Below are positions 12,313 to 23,249 of a stretch of DNA of 64,000 bases, piece by piece. The notes under the pieces are model-generated. The model saw only the letters and a program-made list of their open reading frames with translations, was not told the origin of the DNA and did no database searches. The translations under genes were made by a program, and so were the position numbers. The stretch lies in contig JAAROD010000080.1 of NCBI GenBank assembly GCA_012274445.1, positions 1,798,001 through 1,862,000 of the forward strand, read 5' to 3'. How positions within the stretch are numbered: the first letter of the stretch is position 1; each line of letters begins with the position of its first letter. This stretch comes from Sclerotiophoma versabilis. Taxonomy: Eukaryota; Ascomycota; Dothideomycetes; Pleosporales; Didymellaceae.

Positions 12313-14086
12313 TCATGGCTTCAGCATGTCCTCGTCAACCTCCCAGTCGTCCCAGGTAGGCTTGTCGTAGCCATTCGGTCGTGAACTGCGCAGAAAACCA
12401 TTCCAGTATCCTTCAATGTCTACAACTGGCTTGATGGTCTTTACTTCTGCATTGAAGCCTTTGCTGAAACATGCCTGCATGTGTCGGGGCTCGAACAACT
12501 CGGGGTGGGTTCTTCTCATCGTCTTCAATGCTCGCTTGCCAACTTGGTCGACCGAGTCGTGGTGTCGCAGTTCAAAGAACTCGGTATCGTGCTCCTTCCG
12601 CAGCTCCGCCATCATTTCATCATCGTACAGCCCTAGTTGTAATAGGTAGATGTCGTATTGAACAAGAGACGTGGTACCGATATAACTGCCACCGAATTTT
12701 GCTCTTTTGTAGAGCCCAACAAGTGCTGCAATTGTGCCCATGCATCCTGTTCCATAGTCGCTCATGGGGAAGGGTGGCACGACAGGCTCCTGCAGGCCCA
12801 TGGCATGACCTTGAGCCCAGGCAACTCCAGATACGCAATCTGCAATCTGTTGCCAGCCAGGTCTGTGTGACCAAGGCCCAACGTGTCCGAAGCAGTTCTC
12901 GGCAACATACACAAATCCACGTCCACGTTGTTTGGCAATCTCTTGTAGTTGTTTGGGCCCGTAGCCGAGGCGATCAAGACTGCCAGGTCGGTAGCCGTCC
13001 AGAACAATGTCAGTGGATTGAAGCAGCTTTTCGAATGTCTCGCGATCCTTTGTCTCTTTAAGGTTCATCTCTGCCGTATGTTTGCCAATGTTGGCGTCCA
13101 CTTGGAAGAAAGGAACATCTGAAAGATGAGGTGCTGTGACTTTGATGACTTCGGCTCCGTACTCAGCAAGCCCACGACCCATGGCTGGACCCGCAATGAT
13201 TCTGCAAAGCTCGAGAACTCGGATTCCAGCGAGGATTTGAGGCTTCGGTGCGGGAGAAGGGCTGAAAGGGAATGGAGTAGGTGGTGTCTCGGTCTCTAGT
13301 GTCTCGACCTTCCACGGCGGTTGCTGCAGAAGAACCTGTCCGTGCTCTGTTGCTTTGAAGTCGTCCCACTTCAGGCACGTGACTCCTGCTTGCTTGATCT
13401 GCGCGTTCATTTCCTCAAGTTGATCGACAGTAAATTGCTTGACATGATCTTCGATAACTTTGATGCACTCATGGTAGTCAGTAAGGTCAGGACGGTGTCC
13501 TTCCAGACCAACCATGTTCAGTGCCTTGGTAGCCTCCAACGAGCCATGAAGATGAAAGTACTCGCGAGCGTTCTTGGTCTCGTACAAATTGGCTGACAAT
13601 CTACGGTACTGAATAGATTGTGCTTGCAGCAGATCGGTGTCTGTAATGGTTGGCTGGCTGCAAGACGCGCGCTGAACAGAACCCACCTTTTAAAAGCTTC
13701 TTCACCTTTGGGTGTGCCTTGTCCATACCGCCCACGGTAGCCAGATATGTTGAAAACAGGAATGCTGTGGCTCTCTCCAGATCGACGTCGATGCTTCGTG
13801 TTGAGGGTCCATCTTTAAGATCAGCTATCGCAGAGGCTACACCTGCTTCGACCGCTTTCAAGGCTGTGATGGCCTCTGTTTGCTTGAGTGGACTGGGAAA
13901 GTATGGACTGCCGGTATTCGCTGTCGAGAAACGTGTTCTTGAGATGTGAGGCAGGGCTTCTTGTGGTAGATTGTCTTTTGCCTTTACTAGCAGTTGCTCG
14001 AGTGCTACCTTCGTACCATCAAGGAGGCTGTAGATGTCGGAAGATCCTTTGGTTCCATTGGCCTCGGATCCAAGATAGGGTGCCAT
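12313..14086 (-). CDS. CoA-transferase family III (CaiB/BaiF) protein
   Basis: Two exons on the minus strand, 14086-13687 and 13640-12313, with a 46-base intron (575 residues). The C-terminal part from about residue 270 is a family III CoA-transferase domain. It has RVLELCRIIAGPAMGR with the AEYGAEVIKV stretch (nucleotide/CoA-binding Rossmann-like unit) and LDGYRPGSLDRLGYG, followed by GWQQIADCVSGVAWAQG. The first 260 residues are weakly conserved and probably the second half of a CaiB-like fold. Such enzymes move CoA between carboxylic acids or racemise 2-methylacyl-CoA. The acid used here cannot be told. Neither a mitochondrial presequence nor a clear peroxisomal C-terminal signal is seen. 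The start lies only 244 bases from the proposed start of the divergent Zn2Cys6 regulator, so a shared promoter is possible. Confidence 0.88.
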
Positions 14087-14330
14087 GTTCAGCCAGGGTA
14101 TGTATAAGAGGCACAGAGAGTCAAATTAAGGAAATAGAAGCTTGGGACGATTCAAATAAAGGGACCGGGAGTTGATTTGACGCGGAAAGCCGTTGCGAAC
14201 TTTCCGACACGTCGGATTAGCGACATAATTAAAATGCGATCTGTGGCGAAGAATTTCGGATGCTAGCCGCACCCTGGATGCAACGGCTGTACACAAGCGT
14301 CTGGTCAGGCTCACCCTGTGATGCGGTGAC

Positions 14331-17300
14331 ATGGTGCTGGATCAGCGCTATCCGACCTCGGCAGGGTTGGTGGCACGTGCACGCAACCAGCGACGCAGTT
14401 ATCCAAGATGTGGTTCACAACCACATAGACGCCTACCCGGGTTTGTCTCTGGCATCGACGATTCGCCGGACGCAGCAAGCTCGATTAGGGTTGCAGCACC
14501 CCTCGATTGTCATCATCCTGAGGGGAAGTGCGAGTTACGGGCCAGTTCGTGCGATCTATCTGCCCAACTCAATTCGCCGTCCCTCATCCGACACTCATTT
14601 CATCCATCCGAAGCCGTCTCAGCATCAAACGATTCACGTGATGATCGTATAATATCCATCGCCGCGGATCATGACGCGCCCAAAGGTACCTCCTGGTTAG
14701 TTTGCGCGCCTTCGGTGTAGTTACTTGATGAGTACTGATATGGCCGTATGCAGAACAGCGGCAGCGTACTGCTCAGGCATGCGAGAGCTGCAAGAGGAGG
14801 AAGCAGAAGGCGAGTAGCACCACCACCCCTGCACAGCAGCCACACCTCCCGAGCGCATATTCTCTGCACCTGGCTGAGCACAAATTCATTTATTGGGCCG
14901 TATCACACGAACTTCGCTTCTCAAATCGTCCAACAGCAAAACATGTTGTTGTTATGTGCACCTGTCTCGTGCCGAAAGTCGCTGACGCGTGGATCCTGAG
15001 CTAACACCACAAAAAGTGCAATGGCCTTTGTCCTTGCAACACATGTGAGAAGGTGCGTAATCCTCCATATCACAAGAAACGTTAGATCTCATCAATCTCG
15101 ACCATTTTTACACGAGCCCAAGCTATCGGAGGTTACACTCCCTTGCAATCGCTTGGCGCAGCATGACAGATCACTATTTTACGTCTTCGAGATCGATGCT
15201 TACGATTGTAGCGGAACTTCAGCTGCATATACGCGGACCGCGAACCTGATTCTCCTGCTGATGGCGGTCCACCAGCCAAAAGGCGAGCGGTTTACGATGG
15301 TGAAATTGAAAGCCCGTATGCAGACGACAACTCGACTTCCAACACACCCAGCAATGGCAACCACCATCCTTCGCCCCTGGCTCCAGCCAGACGAAAGTCC
15401 TCGATTGCTAACCATGCAGCTGCAAAGATTCAAGAGGCACGTCCACACCCGCTGAAGCAGGAGATGCCTTTCAAATCGCCCAGGGCTAGACCAAGTGTCG
15501 AGGCAGCCAGCACGTTGCAACAGCTACCTAGCAGCAACGTAGATGGGGAACATCTACCTGCACGATCGCGTGGCACTACGGTTGGCAGTGGTCCTGATGA
15601 GGAAGCAATCGTTTACAGTCAAAGCCGGATGCTACAGGATCCAACTGGCCGAGTCCTTTATATCGGGGACTCAGCGACCTTGTCATTCCTCCAGCTATTA
15701 CGCATGATGGTTGAGACCGTCGCAGGAGCGTCACCTTTCACGAATGACCCCCGACGGCACAAAATTGTCGAAGGGCAGTACTCCCTTCCCTCAGGCTACA
15801 GGCACACACACCTGCTTCCTGACATGCAGACTGCTCGTGTGCTTGCCGATGCTTTCTTCATCAACACCCACGGGCTGCTCCAAGTGTTCGAACGGGATCA
15901 CTTCCTGGAGGAGATGGAGGCGTGCTACGCTGACCCATTCCAAGTACAGCCCCCGTGGCTTTGCCTCTTGAACATGGTGTTTGCTATTGGTCTTACCATG
16001 GCCAGCCCTCTTTCTGGTAGCCCTGAGGCGCTTATCATTGACAAGCTTCGAAGTGAGCACCTTGACCGAGCAGAGGTGTTCTACTTGAACGCTAAATCGT
16101 TGAACGACCCCATGAACGGTCTGGAAGATCAGGACTTTTGGTCTGTGCAAGCTCTATTGCTCATGTCCGTCTACATGCTCGCCAAATCTAAGCGAAATAC
16201 GGCGTTTGCTCTACTTGGCATGGCAGCTCGGTCCGCACACGCGCTTGGTCTACACAGAGAAGAAACGATGGTAATTTTCAGTCCAGAAGAGCAGACACAG
16301 CGGAAGAACCTTTGGAGATCCATCTTTGTTATCGATAGGTTGCTCTCTTGTTCGCTTGGTCGACCTACCGCCATCTCTGAAGACGATTGTTCAGGAGACA
16401 CACTTCACCCCTCTGAACGGGCACTTGAGCAACCGTTTATGATCAACCCAACGCCTGACTTTACCGAGACTGGACCATGTGCGTTGGAGGCCGCCGTACG
16501 GAGCTGCTCTGTGATTGGTATTATCTTGCGGAAGGTCTACCAGCAACGCAAGATCAGCACGCGTTTGGCGCAGGAAATCGCCGACATTTGCAAGTCTTGG
16601 CCACGTGCACTCCCATCGATCCTACATTGGAGACAAGCAGCGGATGCGTCACCAAGCCAAGGTGTTGCGATTCTACATGTAAATCTGTTTTATTGTCATT
16701 CTATCATCCTGCTGACGCGGCCGTTCTTTCTATACATTCTCAACTTGGAGACACAACGGCATGTCAACCAAGCTCAATCTCGAGTCAAAGGGCCAAGACC
16801 ATATCTGCGCATGGAGAAGTTCAGCGAAGCGTGCGTCATCGCATCAACGCATACTATTCTTCTAGTGCAGAACGCTTTCGACGCTGGCTACTTGTCGAGA
16901 CGGAATCCTGCTGTCATCTATTTTCTTTTCGCAGCTACACTCGTGATACTTGCAAACGAGTTCGCTGGGCTCTACCGGGTAGACGCTTCAGATAGCTGTA
17001 TTCTCAACGCTGTCAATGTGATGAACTACTGCGCCGAGAGCGATCAACAAGCCAGCCGGCTTGTCTACATCCTCAGCACCTTCCGCGATGTGGTGGCGCA
17101 GCAACGCATGGACCGCAAGCAAAGCCAGCCGGACAACACCAAGCTCCCTAGCATATCCTCGCAGCTCTACGGCGCTACGGCAGCCAACCAGCAACAGGCC
17201 CAAGTTCCCAATGCAGGTCTGGCTGGTTCGACAGATCCTATGAACACAAGCAGCCGACTACATCAAGTTCCCATCCACATCTACCCTGGCATGCAAACGG

Positions 17301-17782
17301 CGCCCCTCGACACAAGGCCGGCCGGGTTCGCACCAGCGCCGGTGGGGCAGGCACAGGCAAGCTCGCAGGCACATCAGAATGCCAGTCAGCTTTCGCCGCC
17401 ACAGACGGACTTTTCAGTGCACCTCTCGCCGATCCAAGATGGGGGCGTTGGTGCGGGTGGGTCGGGCACGTACAAGGGCGGTGTCTCTGGGATAAGTTCG
17501 CCATGGGAAGGGCCAAGTCTGAGCACAATGTTGGATTTGAGTGCGCTGGACAATACGCGAGTACCAAGTCTGCATAGTGAGGAGAGCGGGCTGGATGAAC
17601 ACATTGACTTTGACGCGTTGTGGGCATGGCCAAGCAACACGCCGGCGATGGGGAGTCCCAGGCCGGGTGGAGAGGGGAGCGGGCATGCAGGTGGAGGGCA
17701 GAATGGGATTGGTAGTGCAGGTGAAGGGGCGCCGGTGCCACTTTTTGGGATCAGCCATGAGGGGCGTGGGGAGAGGGAGTAG
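14331..17782 (+). CDS. Zn2Cys6 fungal transcription factor
   Basis: Four exons are proposed: 14331-14685, 14754-14809, 15017-15052 and 15212-17782 (1005 residues). The binuclear zinc cluster is encoded across exons 2, 3 and 4. C128, C131, C138, C144, C147 and C154 fit the CX2CX6CX5CX2CX6C pattern exactly (ACESCKRRKQK, then CNGLCPCNTCEK, then RNFSC). The second intron (14810-15016) must start with GCGAGT, because any other border breaks the cysteine spacing. A fungal-specific transcription factor domain covers about residues 365-640, with SVYMLAKSKRNTAFALLGMAARSAHALGLH and SLGRPTAI. The C-terminal 350 residues are Gln, Pro and Gly rich. It is a nuclear DNA-binding activator or repressor; target genes are unknown. 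The 5' end is the weak point: the first exon is low complexity and its ATG is simply the first available in frame. Confidence 0.82.
14810..15016 (+). other. GC-AG intron inside the zinc-cluster coding region
   Basis: The donor is AAG/GCGAGT, the branch site GCTAAC, and the acceptor AAAAAG. It is 207 bases long. The position is fixed by the Zn2Cys6 spacing on both sides, so the non-standard donor is well supported. Confidence 0.75.
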
Positions 17783-17990
17783 GTGTTTGAGGCATGTGGT
17801 CGAGTATTGTTGCGGATGGACTGGACATGAAATCATGTGCATGAGGGAGGAAGGGAAATGGGAGCCAAATGTAGGGGTCTGGTATTGTAAAAGTAAGACA
17901 ACCGGGGTATTTCCAAAGCAAACGCAGCATTTCTGCTCCTCAAACTCCTTGTATGCAAAGGCGGATCCTGGACTGGGGTAACAAAGAAGA

Positions 17991-18582
17991 CTACTCGCGC
18001 CACTCCTTTGCGCATTTTGTGCACTTGTAAAAGGCAGTCATGGGCTCGTCGGCACTGCGAATCTGCAGCTGGTACCAGTAGGCCTGGTCGTTGCGGCACT
18101 TTTCGTTTGGACACTGTACTGCTTGCTGTCAGCTACTCTTCCTCTTCCTCTTCTCTTCTTCTCTTCTCTTCTTCTCTTCTCTTCTCTTCTTCTCTTCTCT
18201 TCTCTTCTTCTCTTCTCTTCTTCTCTTCTCTTCTCTTCTTCTCTTCTCTTCTCTTCTTCTTCTTCATCATCAATTTCAAGCTGAAAAACATGGACGTACC
18301 TTCAGTCTTGTCGACGTTGTCCCACGCACCCTTGCCGCCCAGGATGTCCTCGACCTCCTTCTTCTTCAGGTACTTGCGCTCGTAGTAGCGCTTGTTGATG
18401 ACAAAGTGGTAGGGGCAGGTCAGGCACTCGAAGCGGTTCTGGCCGACGTACTGCTCGATTGTGGGGTCGCCGGGGGGGACGCGACTGACGCGCAGCATGT
18501 TGCTGCATGTTGGGCAGACTGGGCGGGGGTTAGTCGGTTGTGCGGGGGACGGTGTTGTCGGGGAGCGCTTACAGAGCAACAT
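17991..18582 (-). CDS. RPC11: RNA polymerase III subunit C11 (RPC10/Rpc11)
   Basis: Three exons on the minus strand: 18582-18573 (ten bases), 18518-18300 and 18118-17991 (118 residues). The first exon ends in the fourth codon, so the conserved start MLLFCPTC is built across the first splice. The N-terminal zinc ribbon has CPTC and CLTC pairs, and DPTIEQYVGQNRFEC is nearly invariant in the family. The C-terminal ribbon is TFIIS-like, with CPNEKC, the QIRSADEPMT hairpin whose Asp-Glu pair stimulates RNA cleavage, and CTKCAKEW. The subunit gives Pol III its 3' RNA-cleavage activity and is needed for termination and reinitiation. The second intron carries a long pyrimidine repeat. Identification is certain; the micro-exon is easily missed. 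Confidence 0.95.
18136..18262. repeat. TTCTC/CTTCT microsatellite within the RPC11 intron
   Basis: About 125 bases of TTCTC and TTCTTCTC units are pure pyrimidine on the plus strand. It therefore reads as a GA-rich purine tract in the RPC11 transcript (minus strand). It fills most of the 181-base second intron, ending close to the acceptor side. Read through, it would encode a run of Arg, Glu and Lys. Confidence 0.95.
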
Positions 18583-18956
18583 GGCGACGCGGCGCTGGTG
18601 GTGGTGGTGGTGGTGGTGGTGTGGGCGGTTGCAGACTGTCGGAGACTGTCACAGGCACCGGCAGCGTCGTGAGTGACGGCGGCGGCGGCAGTGAGAAAGT
18701 TAAAGTGGACCCTGGGCTAGGCCGGAAGGGGAGCGCGGGGCGGTGCGACGGCGCAGGCTGGCTGGACGGGCTGGACGGACAGCGCCCGCGTCTGAAACAT
18801 TCAGGGCCTGTCTCACCGCAAGTGCTCGCTCGCCCCTACGCAGCCTCTGTTCTGCGCCCTCCTCTCCTCGGGCCTCTTGCACACCGACTGCCGCTCCTGA
18901 CTGATCCGCCGCGCGTACCCCGCCAACCGCACCAGCAGCCGCATCCCGAGCGCACC
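18583..18956. other. head-to-head promoter with (TGG)n repeat
   Basis: This gap of about 370 bases separates the divergent RPC11 and ankyrin-protein genes. It contains roughly eight TGG units at 18596-18621 and is GC-rich. No coding content. Confidence 0.6.
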
Positions 18957-19611
18957 ATGGCGGACGAAGAGGTGCGAGGCCTGCGTCAAGTGAGGCCGTG
19001 GACAGGCGCTGACACACACAGGGCGCGTCCCCCCGCGAGCTCGTTCTCGAGGCCTGCCGCCGCAACAACACGGAGCTGCTCGAAGAGACCATCGCCGACG
19101 TCGCGTCCGCGGCGGCCAAGCACGGAAAGAAGGCGGCCGAGCATGTGGCGCGGGTGCTGAACGAAGCGCGAGACGGCGTGGGCAACGGATGCCTGCACGT
19201 CGCTGCCACCTACGGAAGCTGTACGTCTCCCTCGCCCGCCGTGGCCGGCGCAGCACTGACAATTCTGCCCCAGACGAGGTCCTCGACATCCTGCTCGACC
19301 AGGAGGGCCTCGAGATCGAGCTCACGGACCGCGTCGAAGGCGACCTGCCCCTCCACAAGGCCGTGCGCTACGTCAACTCGCTGCCCCAAGCCGAATGGCC
19401 GGCCGGCACGCCCATCGTCGACATCCTGCTCGACGCTGGCTGCGACCCGAGGATACGCAACAAGGCGAAGCTGAAGCCGGCCGAGCTGGTGGACCCGCGC
19501 AACACGGAGCTGCGCGAGCTGCTGAGGAAGGGCGAGCTGGCCATGATGATGGGCGCCGATGTGGTGCAGGACGACGAGGGGCCGACGGGGAGTGCGAGCG
19601 ACAGCGATTGA
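18957..19611 (+). CDS. small ankyrin-repeat protein
   Basis: Three exons: 18957-18971 (MADEE), 19022-19220 and 19274-19611, giving 183 residues. Introns are 50 and 53 bases. Two to three ankyrin repeats are visible: GNGCLHVAATYG followed by DILLDQEG, then LPLHKAVRYVN and PIVDILLDAGCDPRIRNKAKLKPAELV. The C-terminus is short and acidic, ending in Ser/Asp residues. The layout resembles yeast YCR051W-type ankyrin proteins, which are uncharacterised nuclear or cytoplasmic adaptors. No enzyme domain, signal peptide or membrane segment is present. Function is unknown beyond protein binding. Confidence 0.88.
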
Positions 19612-19943
19612 GGGGAGTGCATGTTGCGAGGCAAGGCGGCGTGGATGCTATTGTCCCCCATGGACGAGTGTTATTTTCTAGAGCATATGCATAGCTACAC
19701 ATGAACTGCAGACGCGGCTTGTTATGCACCCTTGGCCTGGCCCCCTGCGATGCGCACTTGGACCGTCCCCGTCGTTCGCGTCCAGGCGTCCGCTCTTGCT
19801 GCCTTGTTCTCTTGCTGTTCGAGTCCAGGCGTCCAAACGAGCTTTGGACCATTCCCTCCCCTCCCCTCCCCTCCCCTCCCCGTTTCCTCGGCTCGCGCTG
19901 GTGCATCGCCGCGTCCACTCGTGGGCATCACGGCCGCTGTCCA
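19612..19943. other. convergent gap with a (CTCCC)n run
   Basis: This lies between the 3' ends of the ankyrin and SF3B5 genes. A run of about five CTCCC units sits at 19854-19881. No gene is seen. Confidence 0.5.
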
Positions 19944-20298
19944 TCAGGTAGCCGTGCCAGGGGTCTGCTGCAGTCCCAGAGCGCACCAGCACTCTCAATC
20001 CTGGTTCTGCTCCCCATTAGCCACTCTGCCTCAACACGCCCTTGCCCACACTCACCTCAGGCGGCGGTCCGACCGGTCTGACCATTCGCTCCAGCAGCTG
20101 CACCCTCGTCTTCTCCCGCGGCTGTCCCAGGCCGATGCTCATGTACTGCAGCAGCGGCGGGTGGCCGACGTACGAGGACAGCGAGTCGCGCGCCATGTTG
20201 GACGTCCACTCGTGCTTGGTCGTGTCTGCGGAGCCGATGCCGATGTAGCGCGCCTGGAGCGCTTCGAGCTGCTGCTGTGCGCGGAGTTTGTCGGCCAT
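19944..20298 (-). CDS. YSF3: splicing factor 3b subunit 5 (SF3B5/Ysf3)
   Basis: The main exon 20298-20056 encodes 81 residues that match SF3B5 end to end. MADKLRAQQQLEALQARYIG, HEWTSNMARDS, SYVGHPPLLQYMSIGLG and MVRPVGPPPE are the family landmarks. The subunit belongs to the SF3b complex of U2 snRNP, which holds the branch-site helix. After PPPE comes a strong donor (GTGAGT). Splicing to 19967-19944 would add QTPGTAT and stop (88 residues, intron of 88 bases). Without splicing the frame ends at 20017, adding twelve unrelated residues. I prefer the spliced form because of donor strength, but the last residues are uncertain. Its start lies 256 bases from the next gene, head to head. Confidence 0.9.
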
Positions 20299-20554
20299 GG
20301 CGTCGAGTGCGTGCAGAGGTGTGCTGGGTTGGTGGTGCCGTCGCGGTCCAAGTCGGGTCGAAGACAGGCGGAACGCAGATGCAGGGGGGCTTATCGATAA
20401 CGAAACCGCGGCCGACTGCGACCGCGACCGCCATGCGACCGACCAGCGCACCGCGCACATCGCAACTCGCACGCACACCGCCTCCCACAATCTTACACAA
20501 AGAAAACCTGCAAGCCATCGTCGCACTATCCACATCCACCAAACCAACCCCGCC

Positions 20555-21118
20555 ATGGCCGACACAGACATGTCCAGCCGCCCGCGCCTCCCAACGCCCG
20601 GCCTCTCCTCCTCACCCACCTCCCCTGTCATCGACTACTCTCCACATACCGTCCCCTACAACGAGGGCTTCGAAAACGACCTGATGAACGCCATACTCCA
20701 CCCGCCCTCCAACCCCTCGCCGAAGCGGAAACACGAGGACAACCCCATCATCTCCGCCGCAGACCTGCCCGTGCCCTTGTCCTCGCACCTGCGCACCTAC
20801 CCCTCCCCCGTACCGGGCTTGTTTCTGACACACGAGAACGGATACCACACCGGCGGGAACGGACCGAGTGCGCACATCGTGCATGACTTTGCGAGCCGCT
20901 TTGTCGACGACAAGGGGCTTGGGGCGGGCGATGTGGAGGCGCTACAGAGCGCGGTCAGAGGCGCGGTCGAGGGCAGGCTGGAGGAGGTCAAGAGCAGGAT
21001 GAGGAGGAGAGAGGCCGCGGTTAGGGAGAACGAGAGGGTGCAGAAGGAGTTGGAGGATTTGCGGTTGCAGAGGCAGGCTGAGCTACGGGTGTTGGAGCGG
21101 ATGAAGGGGAAGCGTTGA
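20555..21118 (+). CDS. unknown protein with C-terminal coiled coil
   Basis: This is an intronless frame of 187 residues with fungal-like codon use. The first 90 residues are Pro/Ser rich and disordered, with a basic PKRKHED patch that could be a nuclear signal. Residues about 125-187 form a charged helical segment (VEGRLEEVKSRMRRREAAVRENERV and onward) with heptad spacing, probably a coiled coil. I do not recognise the family. It is divergent from SF3B5 and could share its promoter. Start chosen as the first ATG after the pyrimidine/A-rich leader. Confidence 0.6.
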   Translation: MADTDMSSRPRLPTPGLSSSPTSPVIDYSPHTVPYNEGFENDLMNAILHPPSNPSPKRKHEDNPIISAADLPVPLSSHLRTYPSPVPGLFLTHENGYHTGGNGPSAHIVHDFASRFVDDKGLGAGDVEALQSAVRGAVEGRLEEVKSRMRRREAAVRENERVQKELEDLRLQRQAELRVLERMKGKR

Positions 21119-21694
21119 TTGCGGTTGGCAGTGCGTGTGCGTCCTCGAAGAAGACGATTAGGGACAGTGAGCTGCCGAGGGCTTCGTGCAGCTCAGGGTT
21201 TGGGAGGGCAGAGGGAGGACTTAGGGTACACAGGTGCACCATCGCCGCCCGAGACTACATGTTCAAGAGCTGAACACGTCTCAGATCCCGCTTCATGATA
21301 GCGAGAACTACGCCCCTTTCTTGGTCTCGCAGACAGAGATCCGTCTGAAATACTGGTTGAAGTGACTCTTCACCCACATCGAGCCGAGGGATGGGAAGCT
21401 ATGGCCAACAACGTCATACTTGATCCATCACCTCTGAATGTCTCCTTTGACGCGCAACGCTGTACCAGCACTGGATGCAAGGGCACATCACTGCTGCGTT
21501 CGAGCTCTTCGTCCCATCCGGTGCCATGGAGATTGCTTGACAAATATGACTGCCGCCCCGCGCGGTGTTGCTGGCTGTGGTTGCCCCACACCGCGCGCGA
21601 CTCTTGCGATCGCAAATCTTCCTCTGTGACTTGACAACGACCACCGGGAATCTTTCTTCCTAACTTCGCAGGTCGCTTGACAAAGACCACCGAC
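21119..21694. other. intergenic, promoter of the hydrolase gene
   Basis: No coding content is recognised in about 575 bases. The right half should hold the promoter of the epoxide-hydrolase-like gene. Confidence 0.4.
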
Positions 21695-23249
21695 ATGCCT
21701 CCTTCGCCTGCTCTCACGACTCAGAAGTCAAGTAGCAAGCTTGGGAGCTTGGCTTGGTACATCTTCAAGCTTAGCTTTGGGCTGTTCAGCCTTGCCACTA
21801 CCTGGGCTACCGTTGCGTGGAAGAACGGCGTCTTCCAGCCAAAGGACACGGACGAGGAGAAGCACGAGCTGGAGGCTGGTAGGACGCACCTCTGCGGACA
21901 ACTCGATCAGTACTGACAACACGCAGCCCAGCAAAGATACTGGAGTCTCGATCGCGAACCACTCCCAGGCTTCAGGCACGCCTTCTTTACCACCTCCACC
22001 GGGACCAACATCCACTACGTCGTCAATGCGAACGCTGATGCTCCTCCATCGCGCAATGTAGCTTTCTTCATACATGGCTTCCCCGACTCGTACTTGCTGT
22101 GGCGGCACATCCTGCAGACCCCTGCTTTGCAGCAATCGCATACCCTAATCGCCGTCGATCTACCTGGATACGGTGGCAGCGACAGCCTGCCAAACTATGG
22201 GCCGTTCCATCTGCTCGAAGCTATGTCAGAGTTTATAATTGGGGTGAGGAAGCAGTTCCTTCAGGACGATAGGAAGTGTGTTGTCGTAAGCCACGACTGG
22301 GGGGCGCTCGTCTGCGCCAGACTCGCGTCTGAGGCAGCCGAGTTGGCTGATCGGTGGATCATCACGAGCGGCATCATCGTGAGTCAACAGTTCAGTCAAG
22401 TCGTGATTGTGACCGCCGTACTGACTGCAACAGCCGCACGCAACTGCTAACAACGCCTTCTCACAATGGACTTTGGCGCGTCAAATGCTGCGCACATGGA
22501 CCAGCCATCCCTTCAACACTGCCCTTCTCAAGAACGCTCTCCGCGCGCTCAAGCCAGTGATATCGCAGTTCAGTCGCTCCTTCTATATCTTCTGCTTCCA
22601 TCTGCCCGCGCCTCTCGATTCTTTCTTCACATCCTTCGGCAACTACTGGTTTCTGCGCGTCACACACAGTCTCGGTCTCGGTCCACATGAGGAGGGCGAC
22701 GATCTTCTTACCAGATTGGATCCGAGAGCTGCCGCAGAGTCCATGTGCATGTCCACTGGTCCCGCGTTGCCCCAACTGTTAGACCAGCCGGTTGGTGGAC
22801 CTACAGGCAGGTACGGTGAGTCAGTACGACGAAGGATCAAAGACTGCGGAATGTCGGAGAAAATCAGAATCTACCGCGAGGGTCTGTTCGTCGGGCGATG
22901 GGAAAAGTCCCTCGAAACTACAGCCGCACTATTCGAACTTCGCTCCGGCAACGATCGAGCTTCTCACGCTGCGCCTAAGGGTGCGCTTAAGGCGCCGACT
23001 ACGCTGGTGCTTGGAGAACGTGATCCGGCGTTTGATTTGAGACTGGCGCTTGATAACGTGAAAGACTATCTAGTGAAGGGCAGCCAGGTGCTAGTCGTCA
23101 AGGACGCCGGACATTGGATGCCTACTGAACCTACGGCTAGAGTGGTGTTGGAGCAGTTGGTGCTGTGGGCTCTGAGCGACGATTCCAGCGTGGGAAAGGC
23201 GACGCCGTTTGCTGGGATGCTCAACGTGAAGGTCATCGAGCAGCTCTGA
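21695..23249 (+). CDS. epoxide-hydrolase-like alpha/beta hydrolase, membrane-anchored
   Basis: Three exons: 21695-21878, 21927-22378 and 22434-23249 (483 residues; introns 48 and 55 bases). Residues about 18-40 form one hydrophobic segment (LAWYIFKLSFGLFSLATTWATV), likely an N-terminal membrane anchor facing the cytosol or ER. The alpha/beta hydrolase core has the oxyanion motif HGFPDSYLLWR, the nucleophile elbow SHDWGALV with Asp in the nucleophile place as in epoxide hydrolases, and a late DAGHWMPTE histidine. These enzymes open epoxides to diols for detoxification or secondary metabolism. The substrate is unknown. A haloalkane-dehalogenase-like activity cannot be excluded because both share the Asp nucleophile. 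Confidence 0.88.

Noticed and set aside
14331..14640. Independent small gene upstream of the Zn2Cys6 gene
   Set aside because: The frame runs into the splice donor at 14685 and joins the zinc cluster in phase, so it is better read as the first exon, although its start is uncertain.
18091..18302. Ser/Leu/Phe or Arg/Glu/Lys-rich peptides around 18.1-18.3 kb
   Set aside because: They are translations of the pyrimidine microsatellite inside the RPC11 intron.
19695..20400. Several overlapping plus-strand frames
   Set aside because: They lie over the SF3B5 gene and the GC-rich CTCCC repeat; none shows a known domain.
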